This document shows, piece after piece, positions 1 through 9,451 of a stretch of 64,000 nt of DNA. The position numbers and the translations under genes were made by a program. Origin of the DNA: Mycobacterium sp. ENV421 (GTDB lineage Bacteria > Actinomycetota > Actinomycetes > Mycobacteriales > Mycobacteriaceae); NCBI RefSeq assembly GCF_002887815.1, contig NZ_PDHO01000003.1:62001-126000 (forward strand), read 5' to 3'. Under the pieces are notes generated by a model, which saw nothing but the letters and a program-made list of their open reading frames with translations, ran no database searches and had not been told where the DNA came from. Position 1 is the stretch's first letter. Each line of letters begins with the position of its first letter.

Positions 1-607
1 GCAGCGACAACACGAACGCGACCGCGATCGGCACCGCCACCATCGACATGATGGTGGCCGCGCCCGCGTCGCCGGAGCCGAACAGCCAGCGCGGCAGCAG
101 CATGAAGTTCGCGCCGAGGAACGTGGCGGTGGCTCCGGTGGCCGTCGCGACGGAGTTCATCACCACGACGGACTGGCGCGGCACAACGTGCGGCAGCGCC
201 GCCGACAGCCCTGAGGTGACGAACCGGCTGAACCCGTTGACGATCAGCGCGCCGCACAACACGGTCAGGTCGCTGGCACCGACGGCCAGCAGCATCGCGA
301 CGCCGACGACCAGCACCAGCCGGGCCAGGTTCGCCGCGACCAGGACCGCCCGGCGATCCCAGCGGTCCAGCAGTGCTCCGGCGAACGGGCCGACGATCGA
401 GTACGGCAGGAACAGCACCGCGAATGCGCCGGCCACCGCCCACGGATCGGCCGCCCGTTCCGGGTTGAACAACAACCCGCCGGCGAGCCCGGCCTGAAAC
501 AGCCCGTCACCGAATTGGCTGGCGGTCCGCAACTCGAGCAACCGCCAGAACTCGGGCAGACTGCGCACGGCGCGCCAGAGCGAACCGGGTGCGCGGGCGT
601 CGACCAT
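1..607 (-). CDS. MFS transporter (Rv0037c-like), 3' end cut by window edge
   Basis: The first 202 codons of a gene read leftward off the window. The protein starts [17 protein letters not shown] and is rich in long hydrophobic stretches. The cytoplasmic loop after the second helix reads [18 protein letters not shown], the classic major facilitator motif (G-x3-D-R-x-G-R-R type). It is an inner-membrane secondary transporter of unknown substrate. The neighbouring YqgE gene is divergent, 71 bp away, as in the Rv0037c-Rv0038 pair of M. tuberculosis. The ATG start at 607 gives a compact polar N-terminus before helix 1. The C-terminal half lies outside the window. Confidence 0.85.
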   Translation of the reverse strand, partial: MVDARAPGSLWRAVRSLPEFWRLLELRTASQFGDGLFQAGLAGGLLFNPERAADPWAVAGAFAVLFLPYSIVGPFAGALLDRWDRRAVLVAANLARLVLVVGVAMLLAVGASDLTVLCGALIVNGFSRFVTSGLSAALPHVVPRQSVVVMNSVATATGATATFLGANFMLLPRWLFGSGDAGAATIMSMVAVPIAVAFVLSL

Positions 608-678
608 CGGACCAACAGTACAAATATCCACACGCGCCCGTTACCACAGCAACACCTACCTGATGCCATGATGGTGGG

Positions 679-1284
679 GTGGCACAGTCCGAGGACCCCG
701 AAGATTTCGTCGCGCCTGCGGCGAACCGGGTACGACCGGGAACGTTGCTGCTGGCCAACACCGATCTGATGGAGCCGACGTTTCGGCGCAGCGTGATCTA
801 CGTCGTCGAGCACAACGATGGCGGCACTTTGGGTGTGGTGCTCAACCGCCCCAGCGAGACCGCTGTCTACAACGTGTTGCCGCAGTGTCTGAAATTGGCT
901 GCGAAGCCGAAGACGATGTTCATCGGCGGGCCGGTCAAACGCGACGCCGCGCTGTGTCTGGGCACGCTGCGGGTGGGCACCGATCCGCAGGGCATGCCCG
1001 GTATGCGCCATGTTGCGGGCCGAATGGTGATGATCGATCTGGACGCCGACCCCGATCTGCTCGCGCCTGCCGTCGAGGGGGTGCGGATTTTCGCGGGGTA
1101 CTCCGGCTGGACCATCGGCCAGCTGGAGGGCGAGATCGAGCGCGACGACTGGATTGTGTTGTCCGCGTTGCCTTCCGATGTTCTGGTCGAGCAGCGGGTG
1201 GACTTGTGGTCGCGGGTGTTGCGGCGCCAGCCGCTACCGCTGTCACTGCTGGCGACGCATCCGATCGACGTCAGCCGGAACTGA
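679..1284 (+). CDS. YqgE/AlgH family protein (UPF0301, Rv0038-like)
   Basis: A 201-residue soluble protein. Residues 18 to about 190 form one YqgE/AlgH domain. Visible family signatures are the LLLANTDLMEPTFRRSVIYV segment, GVVLNRPS, FIGGPV and the GYSGWTIGQLEGEI motif near residue 140. Family members are about 185-200 residues; their biochemical role is not settled, although AlgH is linked to regulation in Pseudomonas. The GTG at 679 was chosen because it gives the usual short acidic N-terminus. The gene is convergent with the transporter downstream, and the two 3' ends overlap by 14 bp. Confidence 0.9.
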   Translation: MAQSEDPEDFVAPAANRVRPGTLLLANTDLMEPTFRRSVIYVVEHNDGGTLGVVLNRPSETAVYNVLPQCLKLAAKPKTMFIGGPVKRDAALCLGTLRVGTDPQGMPGMRHVAGRMVMIDLDADPDLLAPAVEGVRIFAGYSGWTIGQLEGEIERDDWIVLSALPSDVLVEQRVDLWSRVLRRQPLPLSLLATHPIDVSRN

Positions 1285-2257
1285 GTGCCGGCGTCCCCCG
1301 GCCCAGCCGGGCGGCGATCACCGCGCAGACGAAGAGCTGGATCTGGTGAAACAGCATCAGCGGCAACATGATCAAGCCCACGCTGGCCGCCGGGAACAGC
1401 ACGAGCGCCATGGGCAACCCGGAGGCCAGACTCTTCTTCGACCCGCAGAACAACAGCACGATCGCATCCGCGCTATCTAGCCGGGCCAGTCTGCCGGTGA
1501 TCCAGGTGAAGGCCAGCACCACCGCCAGCAACACCGCGCTGACCGCGGCGACGGCCACCACCCGCCACGGCTGCACGCTGCTCCAGATGTGTTCGGCCAT
1601 CCCGACCGAGAACGCGGCGTAGACGATCAGCAGGATCGAACCGCGGTCGACCACCTTGGTCAGCGCCGCGTGCCGGGTCACCGCCGGCGCCAACCACCGG
1701 CGCAGCAGCTGACCTGCGGCGAACGGCGCCAGGAGTTGCAGCACGATGTCTGCCACCGCCGACCCGTCGACCCGGGGTGCCCCGCCGAGCGGCATCAGCA
1801 CCACAACGAGCAGCGGTGTGAGAAAGACGCCGACGATGTTCGACAGCGACGCGCTGACGATCGCGGCCGACACGTGCCCGCGTGCGATCGAGGTGAATGC
1901 GATCGAGGACTGCACGGTCGACGGCACCAGACACAGGAACAACAGGCCGGTGTACAGGTCGGCGGTCAGCACCGACGGAACCAGCGCGCGGGCCGCGAGT
2001 CCGAGCAGCGGGAACACCACGAACGTGGTGGACAGCACCAGCAGGTGCAGCTTCCACTGCCGCACCCCGTGCCAGGCCTGTTGTGGCGACAGCCGCGCGC
2101 CGTACAGCAGGAACAGCAGGGCGATGACGATCTTGGTGATCAGCGACAGAGCGTCGGCCGCCGTACCGCCGGCGGGCAGCACAGTGGCCAGCAGGACGAC
2201 CGCGATGAGCAGCAGCAGGAACGGGTCGACTCCGAAACCGCGACGCAGCGCCCTCAT
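1271..2257 (-). CDS. SBF-like (bile acid:sodium symporter superfamily, SLC10A7 type) transporter
   Basis: A 328-residue integral membrane protein with about ten hydrophobic segments. It resembles the SBF-like CPA-superfamily group (SLC10A7/YfeH type): an early FLLYGARLS segment, the LVPSTVQSSIAFTSIARG crossover region, and a late FCGSKKSLASGLPMA motif. It probably moves an organic anion or other solute across the inner membrane, driven by an ion gradient; the substrate cannot be told. It is not part of the gene order I recall between Rv0038 and Rv0039c, so it looks like a lineage-specific insertion. The start lies 16 bp downstream of the next minus-strand gene, so the two may be co-transcribed. 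Confidence 0.85.
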   Translation of the reverse strand: MRALRRGFGVDPFLLLLIAVVLLATVLPAGGTAADALSLITKIVIALLFLLYGARLSPQQAWHGVRQWKLHLLVLSTTFVVFPLLGLAARALVPSVLTADLYTGLLFLCLVPSTVQSSIAFTSIARGHVSAAIVSASLSNIVGVFLTPLLVVVLMPLGGAPRVDGSAVADIVLQLLAPFAAGQLLRRWLAPAVTRHAALTKVVDRGSILLIVYAAFSVGMAEHIWSSVQPWRVVAVAAVSAVLLAVVLAFTWITGRLARLDSADAIVLLFCGSKKSLASGLPMALVLFPAASVGLIMLPLMLFHQIQLFVCAVIAARLGRGTPALSSG

Positions 2258-2273
2258 CAGGTCGCCGAGCGGC

Positions 2274-2615
2274 TTACTTGCAGGACAGCGTGCAGCTCGC
2301 GCAGCTCCCCGCGCAGCCGCCGGCCTGAGCTTCTCGTCGGGCGGCGTAGCGGGCGCCTTGCCAGGAGCCGGCGCCGATCGTCCCGACCGCGCCGATCACG
2401 CAGACGATCAGGACCAGCAGCGCGGTGCCCGCGGGGGCGGCCAGGGCTACTGCTCCGCCTGCGGCGAGCATGACGGCGGCGGCCAGTTGGGTCGGCGCGA
2501 CCGCACGCATCACCTGCGCGGTGACGTCAGCGCTGGGCGGTCGGGTCAGCGTCCACGCGCCCGAGCCGCCGACGAGGACGGCCATTCCCAGGCACACCAG
2601 GCCGACGATGAACAT
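2274..2615 (-). CDS. Small conserved membrane protein (Rv0039c-like)
   Basis: A 113-residue protein with three hydrophobic segments (about residues 1-22, 42-60 and 63-85) and a short cysteine-rich tail (GGCAGSCASCTLSCK). The four C-terminal cysteines in the pattern C-x3-C-x2-C-x3-C could bind metal or form disulfides, but no function is known. Position next to the Mtc28-type antigen matches Rv0039c of M. tuberculosis. ATG start at 2615. Confidence 0.75.
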   Translation of the reverse strand: MFIVGLVCLGMAVLVGGSGAWTLTRPPSADVTAQVMRAVAPTQLAAAVMLAAGGAVALAAPAGTALLVLIVCVIGAVGTIGAGSWQGARYAARREAQAGGCAGSCASCTLSCK

Positions 2616-2638
2616 GGGGCCACAATACGAGCCCGGGT

Positions 2639-3586
2639 TCAGCGCGCCAGAGCGGGCACCGCGGGAAGGACGGCCGGAGCGGGCGCGGGGGCCTGTGCCG
2701 ACGCATCGGCCAGCGGTGCCGCTGCAGGGGCGGGAGCCGGGGCCGGCGCGGCTGTCGGCGACGCCACCCGGAAACCGTTGACGATGGCGTCGGTCGCGTC
2801 AGCGGTGGCGACCACCTGGTTGGCGGCGGTCGTCACGTACAGCGACACCAGGTAGCGGTCCGGGCCGGACTGGGCGATGACGTGGCGGCGCGAGGTGTTC
2901 AGCGTCATGTCGTTCTCGCGGTAGGTGCCCTCGATGAGCGAGGACGGGAAACCGTCGAAATCGGCCAGCGAGGCGTCGGTGGCCTGCCAGTTGAACAGTT
3001 GCTGGCTGTCGACGTAGCCGTGGGTGATGGCTTCCTTCGGATCGAAGTCGCCGACCAGCTTGTACACCTTCAGCTGTGCGTTGGAGGTGTACAGCCCGTC
3101 GCCGCCGAGCCGGTCGGCGAGCACGGTGAACGCGTCGGGGACGTTCGGATCGGGCACGACGGTCCAGCCGCGCGGCATCGGCAGCACCAGGTTGAGCGCG
3201 GTGAAGCCGCTGGCCTTCTGCGGCTCCATCTTGACGCCCTTGTCCTTGAAGAAGTCGGCAAGGGTGCCGGACGCGGCGGGGGCCAGGGTCTCCGGTGCGG
3301 CCACGGCAGGTGCCACGGCGGGCGCGACGGCCGGGGCCGCGACCTGCGGAACGGCGGCGACCTGGGGGACGGCGGCCGGTGCCGCCGCGGGCGCGGCGGC
3401 GGGGACCGCGTTCGCGGCCGCGACCTCGGGGGCGACGGTGACGGTCTGGGTGACGGTGACGGGCGCGGGCAGAACGGGAACGACCGGATCCGCTGACGCG
3501 GTCGCGCCGGTGAAACCGAGGACGGCGGCTGTACCGGCGGCCATCCCACCTACTACCACCCGCCAGTTACGGGCATTCGTGATCAT
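2639..3586 (-). CDS. mtc28: Proline/alanine-rich exported antigen, Mtc28-like (Rv0040c)
   Basis: A 315-residue exported protein. The start at 3586 ([14 protein letters not shown]) was chosen over one seven codons upstream because AGGACAG lies 8 nt before it and it matches the remembered N-terminus of the 28 kDa proline-rich antigen. The signal peptide ends near ATASADP. An Ala/Pro/Val-rich linker follows (about residues 35-105), then an LpqN/LpqT-like globular domain with [35 protein letters not shown] and [12 protein letters not shown] second Ala/Pro-rich tail ends the protein. It is a secreted or cell-wall-associated protein of unknown activity. It is divergent from leuS, with about 220 bp between them. 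Confidence 0.88.
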   Translation of the reverse strand: MITNARNWRVVVGGMAAGTAAVLGFTGATASADPVVPVLPAPVTVTQTVTVAPEVAAANAVPAAAPAAAPAAVPQVAAVPQVAAPAVAPAVAPAVAAPETLAPAASGTLADFFKDKGVKMEPQKASGFTALNLVLPMPRGWTVVPDPNVPDAFTVLADRLGGDGLYTSNAQLKVYKLVGDFDPKEAITHGYVDSQQLFNWQATDASLADFDGFPSSLIEGTYRENDMTLNTSRRHVIAQSGPDRYLVSLYVTTAANQVVATADATDAIVNGFRVASPTAAPAPAPAPAAAPLADASAQAPAPAPAVLPAVPALAR

Positions 3587-3808
3587 CGCAGCTGTCCTTT
3601 TCGACACGGTCGGGCCAGGTGAGGCCCCTTGTCAGGAGGCCGACTGTATCGGCCTGCCGGGCAGCCCGGATAGGGCTGGAACAGACCTGGAACCAACCGT
3701 CGACCGCACTGCAATCCATCCGAGACCGGGCCGTTGCACAGGGTGCGACCGGGGTCACACAGCGCTGTCGCGGGGTGGACCCGCGAGCGGCCCTTATACC
3801 CTGTGTGC

Positions 3809-6676
3809 GTGACCGAAACCCCGACCGCCGCACCGCAGGGCAGCGCAGACGCCGACACCCCGCGGTTCCGCTACACCGCCGAGCTGGCCGGCCGGATCGA
3901 GCGCACCTGGCAGGACAACTGGCAGTCGTGGGGCACCTTCGATGTGCCTAACCCGGTCGGGTCGCTGGCACCCGCGGACGGCTCGGCGGTTCCCGACGAC
4001 AAGATGTTCGTCCAGGACATGTTCCCGTATCCCTCCGGTGAGGGTCTGCATGTCGGGCATCCGCTGGGTTACATCGCCACCGATGTCTATGCGCGCTACT
4101 TCCGGATGACCGGGCGCAATGTGTTGCACGCGTTGGGTTTCGACGCCTTCGGCCTGCCCGCCGAGCAGTTCGCGATCCAGACCGGCACCCATCCGCGGAT
4201 CCGCACCGAGGCCAATATCGTCAATTTCCGCCGCCAGCTGGGCAGGCTCGGCCTGGGGCACGACCAGCGGCGCAGCTTCTCGACCACCGACGTGGACTTC
4301 TACAAGTGGACCCAGTGGATCTTCCTGCAGATCTACAACGCCTGGTTCGACACCGAGCAGAACAAGGCCCGTCCGATCGCCGATCTGCTCGCCGAATTCG
4401 ACTCCGGTGCACGCACTCTCGACGACGGCCGGCAGTGGTCCACCCTGTCCGCGGGTGAGCGAGCCGATGTCATCGACGGTCACCGGCTGGTCTATCTGGC
4501 CGATTCGCTGGTGAACTGGTGCCCGGGGTTGGGCACGGTGCTGGCCAACGAGGAGGTCACCTCCGACGGTCGAAGCGAGCGCGGCAACTTCCCGGTGTTC
4601 CGAAAGCGGTTGCGGCAGTGGATGATGCGCATCACCGCCTACTCCGACCGGCTACTCGACGACCTCGAGGTGCTGGACTGGCCGGAGAAGGTCAAGACCA
4701 TGCAGCGTAATTGGATCGGTCGATCCACCGGAGCGTCGGTGCTGTTCGACGCCGACGGCGCGGACATCGAGGTCTTCACCACCCGGCCCGACACCCTGTT
4801 CGGCGCGACCTACCTGGTGCTGGCTCCCGAGCATGAGCTGGTCGACCAGCTCGCTGCCGCGCAGTGGCCGGACGGGGTGGACCCGCGGTGGACCTACGGC
4901 GCCGACACCCCGGCCGAGGCGGTGGCGGCCTATCGGCGCTCGATCGCGGCCAAGTCCGACCTGGAACGCCAGGAGAACAAGACCAAGACCGGGGTCTTCC
5001 TCGGTACGTATGCGATCAATCCGGCTGACGGACAACACGTTCCGGTCTTCATCGCCGACTACGTCCTGGTCGGCTACGGCACCGGCGCGATCATGGCCGT
5101 CCCCGGGCACGATCAGCGCGACTGGGAGTTCGCCACCGAGTTCGGCCTGCCGATCGTCGAAGTGATCTCTGGTGGCGACATCTCCGAGGCCGCGTATTCC
5201 GGTGACGGTGCGCTGGTGAACTCGCAGTACCTCGACGGCCTGACCGTCCAGGACGCCAAGAACGCCATCACCGAGCGGCTGGAGGCTGACGGGCGCGGCC
5301 GCGCTCGTGTCGAATACAAACTGCGGGACTGGCTTTTCGCGCGGCAGCGGTACTGGGGCGAGCCGTTCCCGATCGTGTACGACGCCGACGGCCGGGCCCA
5401 TCCGCTGCCCGAATCGGCGCTTCCGGTGGAACTGCCCGACATCGCCGACTATTCGCCGGTGATGTTCGACCCGGACGACGCCGACAGTGAGCCGTCCCCG
5501 CCGCTGAACAAGGCGGACGAATGGGTGCACGTCGAGCTGGACCTCGGTGACGGCCTGAAGACCTACACCCGCGACACCAACGTGATGCCGCAGTGGGCGG
5601 GCAGCTCCTGGTACGAGCTGCGATACGCGGACCCGCACAACCCGGATACGTTCTGCGCCAAAGAGAACGAGCAGTATTGGATGGGCCCGCGACCGGCCGA
5701 GCACGGCCCGGCCGACCCCGGGGGAGTGGACGTCTACGTCGGCGGCGTCGAGCACGCGGTGCTGCACCTGCTGTACTGCCGGTTCTGGCACAAGGTGCTC
5801 CACGACCTCGGACATGTCAGCTCTCGCGAGCCGTACCGCCGCCTGGTCAACCAGGGGTACATCCAGGCGTTCGCCTACACCGACTCCCGCGGCGCGTACG
5901 TGCCGGCCGCCGACGTCGTCGAGCGGGACGGGAAGTTCTTCCTGCCCGGGGACGACGGCGAGATGGAGGTGTTCCAGGAGTTCGGCAAGATCGGCAAGAG
6001 CCTGAAGAACTCGATCTCCCCGGACGAGATCTGCGACGGCTACGGTGCGGACACGCTGCGGGTCTACGAGATGTCGATGGGTCCGCTGGAGGCGTCTCGG
6101 CCCTGGGCGACCAAGGACGTCGTCGGCGCCTACCGCTTCCTGCAACGGGTGTGGCGGCTTGTGGTCGACGAGTCCACCGGTGAGACAAGGGCTTCCGAGC
6201 ATCAGGCGCTCGACGAGGACACCCTGCGGCTGCTGCACCGCACGATCGAGGGCGTGTCCGAGGACTACGCGGGCCTGCGCAACAACACCGCCGCGGCCAA
6301 GCTGATCGAGTACACCAACCACCTCACCAAGGAGGGCGTCAGCGCGCGAGCGGCGCTGGAACCGCTGGTGTTGATGGTGGCGCCGCTGTCGCCGCACCTG
6401 GCCGAGGAACTCTGGCATCGACTGGGGCATTCGAAGTCGTTGGCGCACGGACCTTTTCCGGTAGCCGATCCGCAGTATTTGGTCACCGACACCGTCGAGT
6501 ACCCGGTGCAGGTCAACGGCAAGGTCCGCGGACGCATCACCGTTGCCGCCGACGCCGACAAGGCCGGCCTCGAAGCGGCCGCGCTCGCCGACGAGAAGGT
6601 CCAGGCCTTCCTGGCCGGTGCCACCCCGAAGAAGGTCATCGTGGTACCGGGCCGGCTGGTGAACCTCGTCGTCTGA
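3809..6676 (+). CDS. leuS: Leucyl-tRNA synthetase
   Basis: A 955-residue class I aminoacyl-tRNA synthetase that charges tRNA-Leu. The HIGH-type signature is HVGHP at residues 81-85 and the KMSKS-type signature is KIGKS at 727-731. The CP1 editing domain sits between about residues 235 and 430 ([37 protein letters not shown]), followed by the anticodon-binding region and a C-terminal domain. The GTG at 3809 was chosen over a GTG 25 codons upstream because it agrees with the known mycobacterial N-terminus and follows a TATA-like -10 (around 3795) so closely that a leaderless or near-leaderless mRNA is possible. Position and orientation match Rv0041. Confidence 0.98.
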   Translation: MTETPTAAPQGSADADTPRFRYTAELAGRIERTWQDNWQSWGTFDVPNPVGSLAPADGSAVPDDKMFVQDMFPYPSGEGLHVGHPLGYIATDVYARYFRMTGRNVLHALGFDAFGLPAEQFAIQTGTHPRIRTEANIVNFRRQLGRLGLGHDQRRSFSTTDVDFYKWTQWIFLQIYNAWFDTEQNKARPIADLLAEFDSGARTLDDGRQWSTLSAGERADVIDGHRLVYLADSLVNWCPGLGTVLANEEVTSDGRSERGNFPVFRKRLRQWMMRITAYSDRLLDDLEVLDWPEKVKTMQRNWIGRSTGASVLFDADGADIEVFTTRPDTLFGATYLVLAPEHELVDQLAAAQWPDGVDPRWTYGADTPAEAVAAYRRSIAAKSDLERQENKTKTGVFLGTYAINPADGQHVPVFIADYVLVGYGTGAIMAVPGHDQRDWEFATEFGLPIVEVISGGDISEAAYSGDGALVNSQYLDGLTVQDAKNAITERLEADGRGRARVEYKLRDWLFARQRYWGEPFPIVYDADGRAHPLPESALPVELPDIADYSPVMFDPDDADSEPSPPLNKADEWVHVELDLGDGLKTYTRDTNVMPQWAGSSWYELRYADPHNPDTFCAKENEQYWMGPRPAEHGPADPGGVDVYVGGVEHAVLHLLYCRFWHKVLHDLGHVSSREPYRRLVNQGYIQAFAYTDSRGAYVPAADVVERDGKFFLPGDDGEMEVFQEFGKIGKSLKNSISPDEICDGYGADTLRVYEMSMGPLEASRPWATKDVVGAYRFLQRVWRLVVDESTGETRASEHQALDEDTLRLLHRTIEGVSEDYAGLRNNTAAAKLIEYTNHLTKEGVSARAALEPLVLMVAPLSPHLAEELWHRLGHSKSLAHGPFPVADPQYLVTDTVEYPVQVNGKVRGRITVAADADKAGLEAAALADEKVQAFLAGATPKKVIVVPGRLVNLVV

Positions 6677-6758
6677 CCCACCCCCTTTTTCGCCCAAACC
6701 GACGACTGGCAGGGAAAGTGCGAGTAGATCGCCGCAAAACGTCGATCTCGGCGCGAGG

Positions 6759-7499
6759 CTAGCCGCGAGGGCGGACCACCACCTGGTGGGTGTGCGCGTC
6801 GGGCGGGCTGGCGATCACCTCGGCGACGATCCGCGCGACGGTCTCCGGTTTGAGGAACTTCGCCGGGTCGTACTGGCCGCCTTCGTAGGCGACCAGGTCC
6901 TGTTGCATCTCGGTGTCGACCCGGCCTGGGTGCACGCTGGTGACTCGCAACTCGGGGACGTCGGCGCGCAGCGAATCGGCGAACGCCCGCTGGGCGAACT
7001 TGCTCGCCGAGTAGGCGGCCAGTCCGGGTGAGGCGTTCAGTCCGGCGCCGGAGTTGATGAATACGACGTGCCCACGCGCCGCGCGCAGTGCCGGGAGCAG
7101 CGCCTGGGTGAGGGCGACGGCGCCGGTCACGTTGACCTCGAAGCAGGCCCGCCACTGTTCGGGCGTCGAGTCGTCGAATCGTCCCGGGTAGGCGACGCCG
7201 GCGTTGTGGACCAGCACGTCCAGTTCGGCGAGCGGCTCGGCCGCGGCCTCGATCCCGTCCGGATCGGTGAGGTCCAGCGGCCAGGTGGTGGCGCCGAGAC
7301 GGGTGGCGACGGCGTCCAGACGATCGGACGGACGGCCCGCGAGGAGCAGGGTGTGGGTGGGGGCCAGCGCATCGGCGATCGCCGATCCGATGCCGCCACT
7401 GGCACCGGTGATGAGAGCTGACTTCTTTCCCGGGTCGCTTCGCTCCTGCCCACCGGATTTTTTACCCGGGTCGCTTCGCTCCTGCCCACCGGAAGACAT
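6759..7499 (-). CDS. Short-chain dehydrogenase/reductase with a repeat-derived N-terminus
   Basis: A 246-residue SDR. Rossmann nucleotide motif TGASGGIG (residues about 31-38), NAG motif (HNAGVAYPGRF), catalytic Ser in INSGAG, and Y-x3-K (YSASKFA). The product ends HQVVVRPRG. It probably oxidises or reduces an alcohol/carbonyl substrate with NADP(H); the substrate is unknown. The N-terminus is odd: residues 4-27 are two exact copies of GGQERSDPGKKS, encoded by two copies of a dispersed DNA repeat. Only after these does the SDR fold begin. The start at 7499 is the only ATG before the fold. It is divergent from ggH with 53 bp between the starts. Confidence 0.88.
   Translation of the reverse strand: MSSGGQERSDPGKKSGGQERSDPGKKSALITGASGGIGSAIADALAPTHTLLLAGRPSDRLDAVATRLGATTWPLDLTDPDGIEAAAEPLAELDVLVHNAGVAYPGRFDDSTPEQWRACFEVNVTGAVALTQALLPALRAARGHVVFINSGAGLNASPGLAAYSASKFAQRAFADSLRADVPELRVTSVHPGRVDTEMQQDLVAYEGGQYDPAKFLKPETVARIVAEVIASPPDAHTHQVVVRPRG
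7429..7493. repeat. Two copies of a 29-bp repeat with 36-bp period
   Basis: Identical 29-bp units lie at 7429-7457 and 7465-7493 (core GGGTCGCTTCGCTCCTGCCC). The 36-bp period equals 12 codons, so on the minus strand both are translated in frame at the start of the SDR gene. A third, diverged copy lies at 8896-8924 (about 25 of 29 bases the same). Confidence 0.9.
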
Positions 7500-7552
7500 G
7501 CCACCCACCCTACCGACCTGCGTTTCGCAGGTTCGCGCCGCAGAATGAACGC

Positions 7553-8893
7553 GTGGCATACGACCCGAGCTTCGGCCCGACACAGTTGGCGGCCCGCGCG
7601 GCCTACCTTCTGCGCGGCAACGACCTGGGTGTGATGACCTCCGCGGCGCCCCTGCTCTACCCGCACATGTGGAGTTGGGACGCCGCGTTCGTCGCCGTCG
7701 GCCTGGCCCCGCTGAGTGTCGAGCGCGCGGTCGTCGAGCTGGACACCCTGCTGTCCGCGCAGTGGACCAACGGGATGATCCCGCACATCGTGTTCGCCAA
7801 CGGCGTCGACGGATACTTCCCCGGCCCGGCCCGCTGGGCCACGTCGGCATTGGCGGCGCACGCCCCGCGCACCCGGCACACCTCGGGGATCACCCAGCCA
7901 CCGGTGCATGCCATTGCGGTGCAACGCATTCTGGACCGGGCCCGCACCAGGGGCCGTTCCACCCGCGCCGTGGCCGAGTCGTTTCTGGACCGCCGGTGGC
8001 CGGATCTGGTGCGTTGGCACCGCTGGCTGGCCGAGGCCCGCGATCAGAACGAGCACGGTCGCGTCACGCTGTATCACGGCTGGGAGTCCGGGATGGACAA
8101 CTCGCCGCGCTGGGATTCCGCCTACGCCAACGTGATTCCCGGGAACCTGCCGGAGTATCAGCGCGAGGACACCCACATCGTCACCGACGCCAGCCAGCGC
8201 CCGTCGGACACCGAATACGACCGGTACCTGTGGCTGCTCGAGGAGATGAAGTCGGTCCGCTACGACGACGATCTGCTGCCGAAGGTGATGAGCTTTGCCG
8301 TCGAAGACGTCTTTGTGTCAGCGATTTTCGCGGTTGCCTGCGATGTGCTGGCCAATATCGGCGAGGACTACAAGCGGCCCCACGCCGACGTCCGCGACCT
8401 GTATTCGTGGGCCGAGCGGTTCCGGGCCGGCGTCGTTGAGACCACCGACCAAAGGACCGGCGCCGCACGCGATTTCGACGTCAGAGCAGATAAGTGGATC
8501 GCGACGGAGACCGCCGCGCAGTTCGCTCCGCTGCTGTGCGGCGGCCTGCCGCACGACCGGGAGCGGGCGTTGCTGCGGGTGCTGGAAGGTCCGCGGTTCT
8601 GCGGACACCCGGACCTGCGGTACGCGGTGATCCCGTCGACGTCGCCGGTGTCCAAGGACTTTCGGTCACGCGAGTATTGGCGCGGGCCGGTCTGGCCGGT
8701 GCTGACGTGGCTGTTCTCCTGGGCGTTCGCGCGCCGCGGATGGTCGGAGCGTTCGCTGTTGCTGCGCCAGGAAGGCCTTCGGCAGGCCAGCGACGGCACC
8801 TTCGCCGAGTACTACGAACCATTCACCGGCGAGCCGCTGGGCAGCATGCAACAGTCCTGGACCGCGGCCGCGGTCCTCGACTGGTTGGGTTAA
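7553..8893 (+). CDS. ggH: Glucosylglycerate hydrolase (GH63-type)
   Basis: A 446-residue cytosolic glycoside hydrolase, the same length as characterised Mycolicibacterium hassiacum GgH. It hydrolyses glucosylglycerate, a compatible solute accumulated under nitrogen limitation, to glucose and glycerate. Residues recalled as catalytic in that enzyme fall at the same numbers: Asp43 (in MWSWDAAF), Asp182 (in WESGMDNSPRWD) and Glu419 (in GTFAEYYEPF). The (alpha/alpha)6 barrel is suggested by repeated W-rich motifs (EYWRGPVWPVLTWL). GTG start at 7553, giving MAYDPSFGPTQLA. It lies divergent to the SDR. Presence of this gene points to a rapidly growing mycobacterium. The number-for-number residue match makes the call strong. 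Confidence 0.93.
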   Translation: MAYDPSFGPTQLAARAAYLLRGNDLGVMTSAAPLLYPHMWSWDAAFVAVGLAPLSVERAVVELDTLLSAQWTNGMIPHIVFANGVDGYFPGPARWATSALAAHAPRTRHTSGITQPPVHAIAVQRILDRARTRGRSTRAVAESFLDRRWPDLVRWHRWLAEARDQNEHGRVTLYHGWESGMDNSPRWDSAYANVIPGNLPEYQREDTHIVTDASQRPSDTEYDRYLWLLEEMKSVRYDDDLLPKVMSFAVEDVFVSAIFAVACDVLANIGEDYKRPHADVRDLYSWAERFRAGVVETTDQRTGAARDFDVRADKWIATETAAQFAPLLCGGLPHDRERALLRVLEGPRFCGHPDLRYAVIPSTSPVSKDFRSREYWRGPVWPVLTWLFSWAFARRGWSERSLLLRQEGLRQASDGTFAEYYEPFTGEPLGSMQQSWTAAAVLDWLG

Positions 8894-8895
8894 TC

Positions 8896-8924
8896 CCCGA
8901 GTCGTTTCGCTCCTGCCCGCCGGG
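8896..8924. repeat. Third, diverged copy of the 29-bp repeat
   Basis: This copy (core GAGTCGTTTCGCTCCTGCCC) begins 3 bp after the ggH stop codon and ends 6 bp before the MarR gene stop. It differs from the 7429-7493 copies at about four positions. It lies between convergent genes. Confidence 0.85.
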
Positions 8925-8929
8925 GCTAG

Positions 8930-9388
8930 CTAGCTTTCGGCCTGCTCGGCCAACCGCTCCAGCGGACGCAGCGCCTTGGCCAAGGTCTCGCGCTCCTCGT
9001 CGCTCAGCTTCGAGAGCAACGCGGCCAGATTCGCCCGCCGGACCGCCAGTGCTTCGCGGTGCTGCACCAGCCCCTGCGGCGTGACCTCGACGAGAACGGC
9101 CCGCAGGTCCGAGGGGTCACGCGACCGCTTGACCAGCCCGAGCTTTTCCAGCCGGCGGATCGCCACCGTGGTGGTCGGGGTGCGTACCCGTTCGCGTGCG
9201 GCCAGCTCGGTCATCCGGATCGGACCCTGATCCAGCAGGGTCAGCAGGATGGACAGCTGTGCGAGGGTGAGGTCGGCTCCGGCGGTGGTGGACTTGGTGT
9301 CGGCGCGGCGCAAGACCGAAAAGAGCTTCGACAGGACCCGCTGCAGGTCCCCGGACAGGTCAGTGACCTGCGGCTCGGCCTCAATCAT
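8930..9388 (-). CDS. MarR family transcriptional regulator (Rv0042c-like)
   Basis: A 152-residue winged-helix regulator. The core reads LTLAQLSILLTLLDQGPIRMTELAARE, then recognition helix region VRTPTTTVAIRRLEKLGLV and wing KRSRDPSDLRAVLVEVTPQG, followed by dimerisation helices. Members usually repress themselves and neighbours and release DNA when a small molecule or oxidant binds. A perfect palindrome lies 22 bp upstream of the start (9410-9426), which fits autoregulation. ATG at 9388. Position matches Rv0042c. The ligand is unknown. Confidence 0.92.
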   Translation of the reverse strand: MIEAEPQVTDLSGDLQRVLSKLFSVLRRADTKSTTAGADLTLAQLSILLTLLDQGPIRMTELAARERVRTPTTTVAIRRLEKLGLVKRSRDPSDLRAVLVEVTPQGLVQHREALAVRRANLAALLSKLSDEERETLAKALRPLERLAEQAES

Positions 9389-9409
9389 AGTTCGCTAGTC
9401 TAACCTGTC

Positions 9410-9426
9410 CGCGGTTGTCAACCGCG
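9410..9426. promoter_or_regulatory. Perfect palindrome, probable MarR operator
   Basis: CGCGGTTGTCAACCGCG is a perfect inverted repeat with 8-bp arms around a central T. It sits directly upstream of the MarR gene and 26 bp after the glnQ stop. A TTG-TCAA core is common in MarR-family operators. That this protein binds here is inferred. Confidence 0.6.
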
Positions 9427-9451
9427 CGATACGCGGTATTACGCGCCCGAG

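Noticed and set aside
1589..2855. Long plus-strand frames over the SBF transporter and Rv0039c-like genes
   Set aside because: They are rich in Arg, Gln and Gly with no motif and overlap genes with clear membrane topology on the other strand.
4652..6697. A 681-codon open frame antisense to leuS
   Set aside because: It lies wholly over a well-supported essential gene and has the Arg/Val/Gly-rich make-up of an antisense frame in G+C-rich DNA. No domain is seen.
6677..6758. Possible terminator between leuS and the SDR gene
   Set aside because: The CCCCCTTTTT run suggested a terminator, but no stable stem precedes it on the leuS strand.
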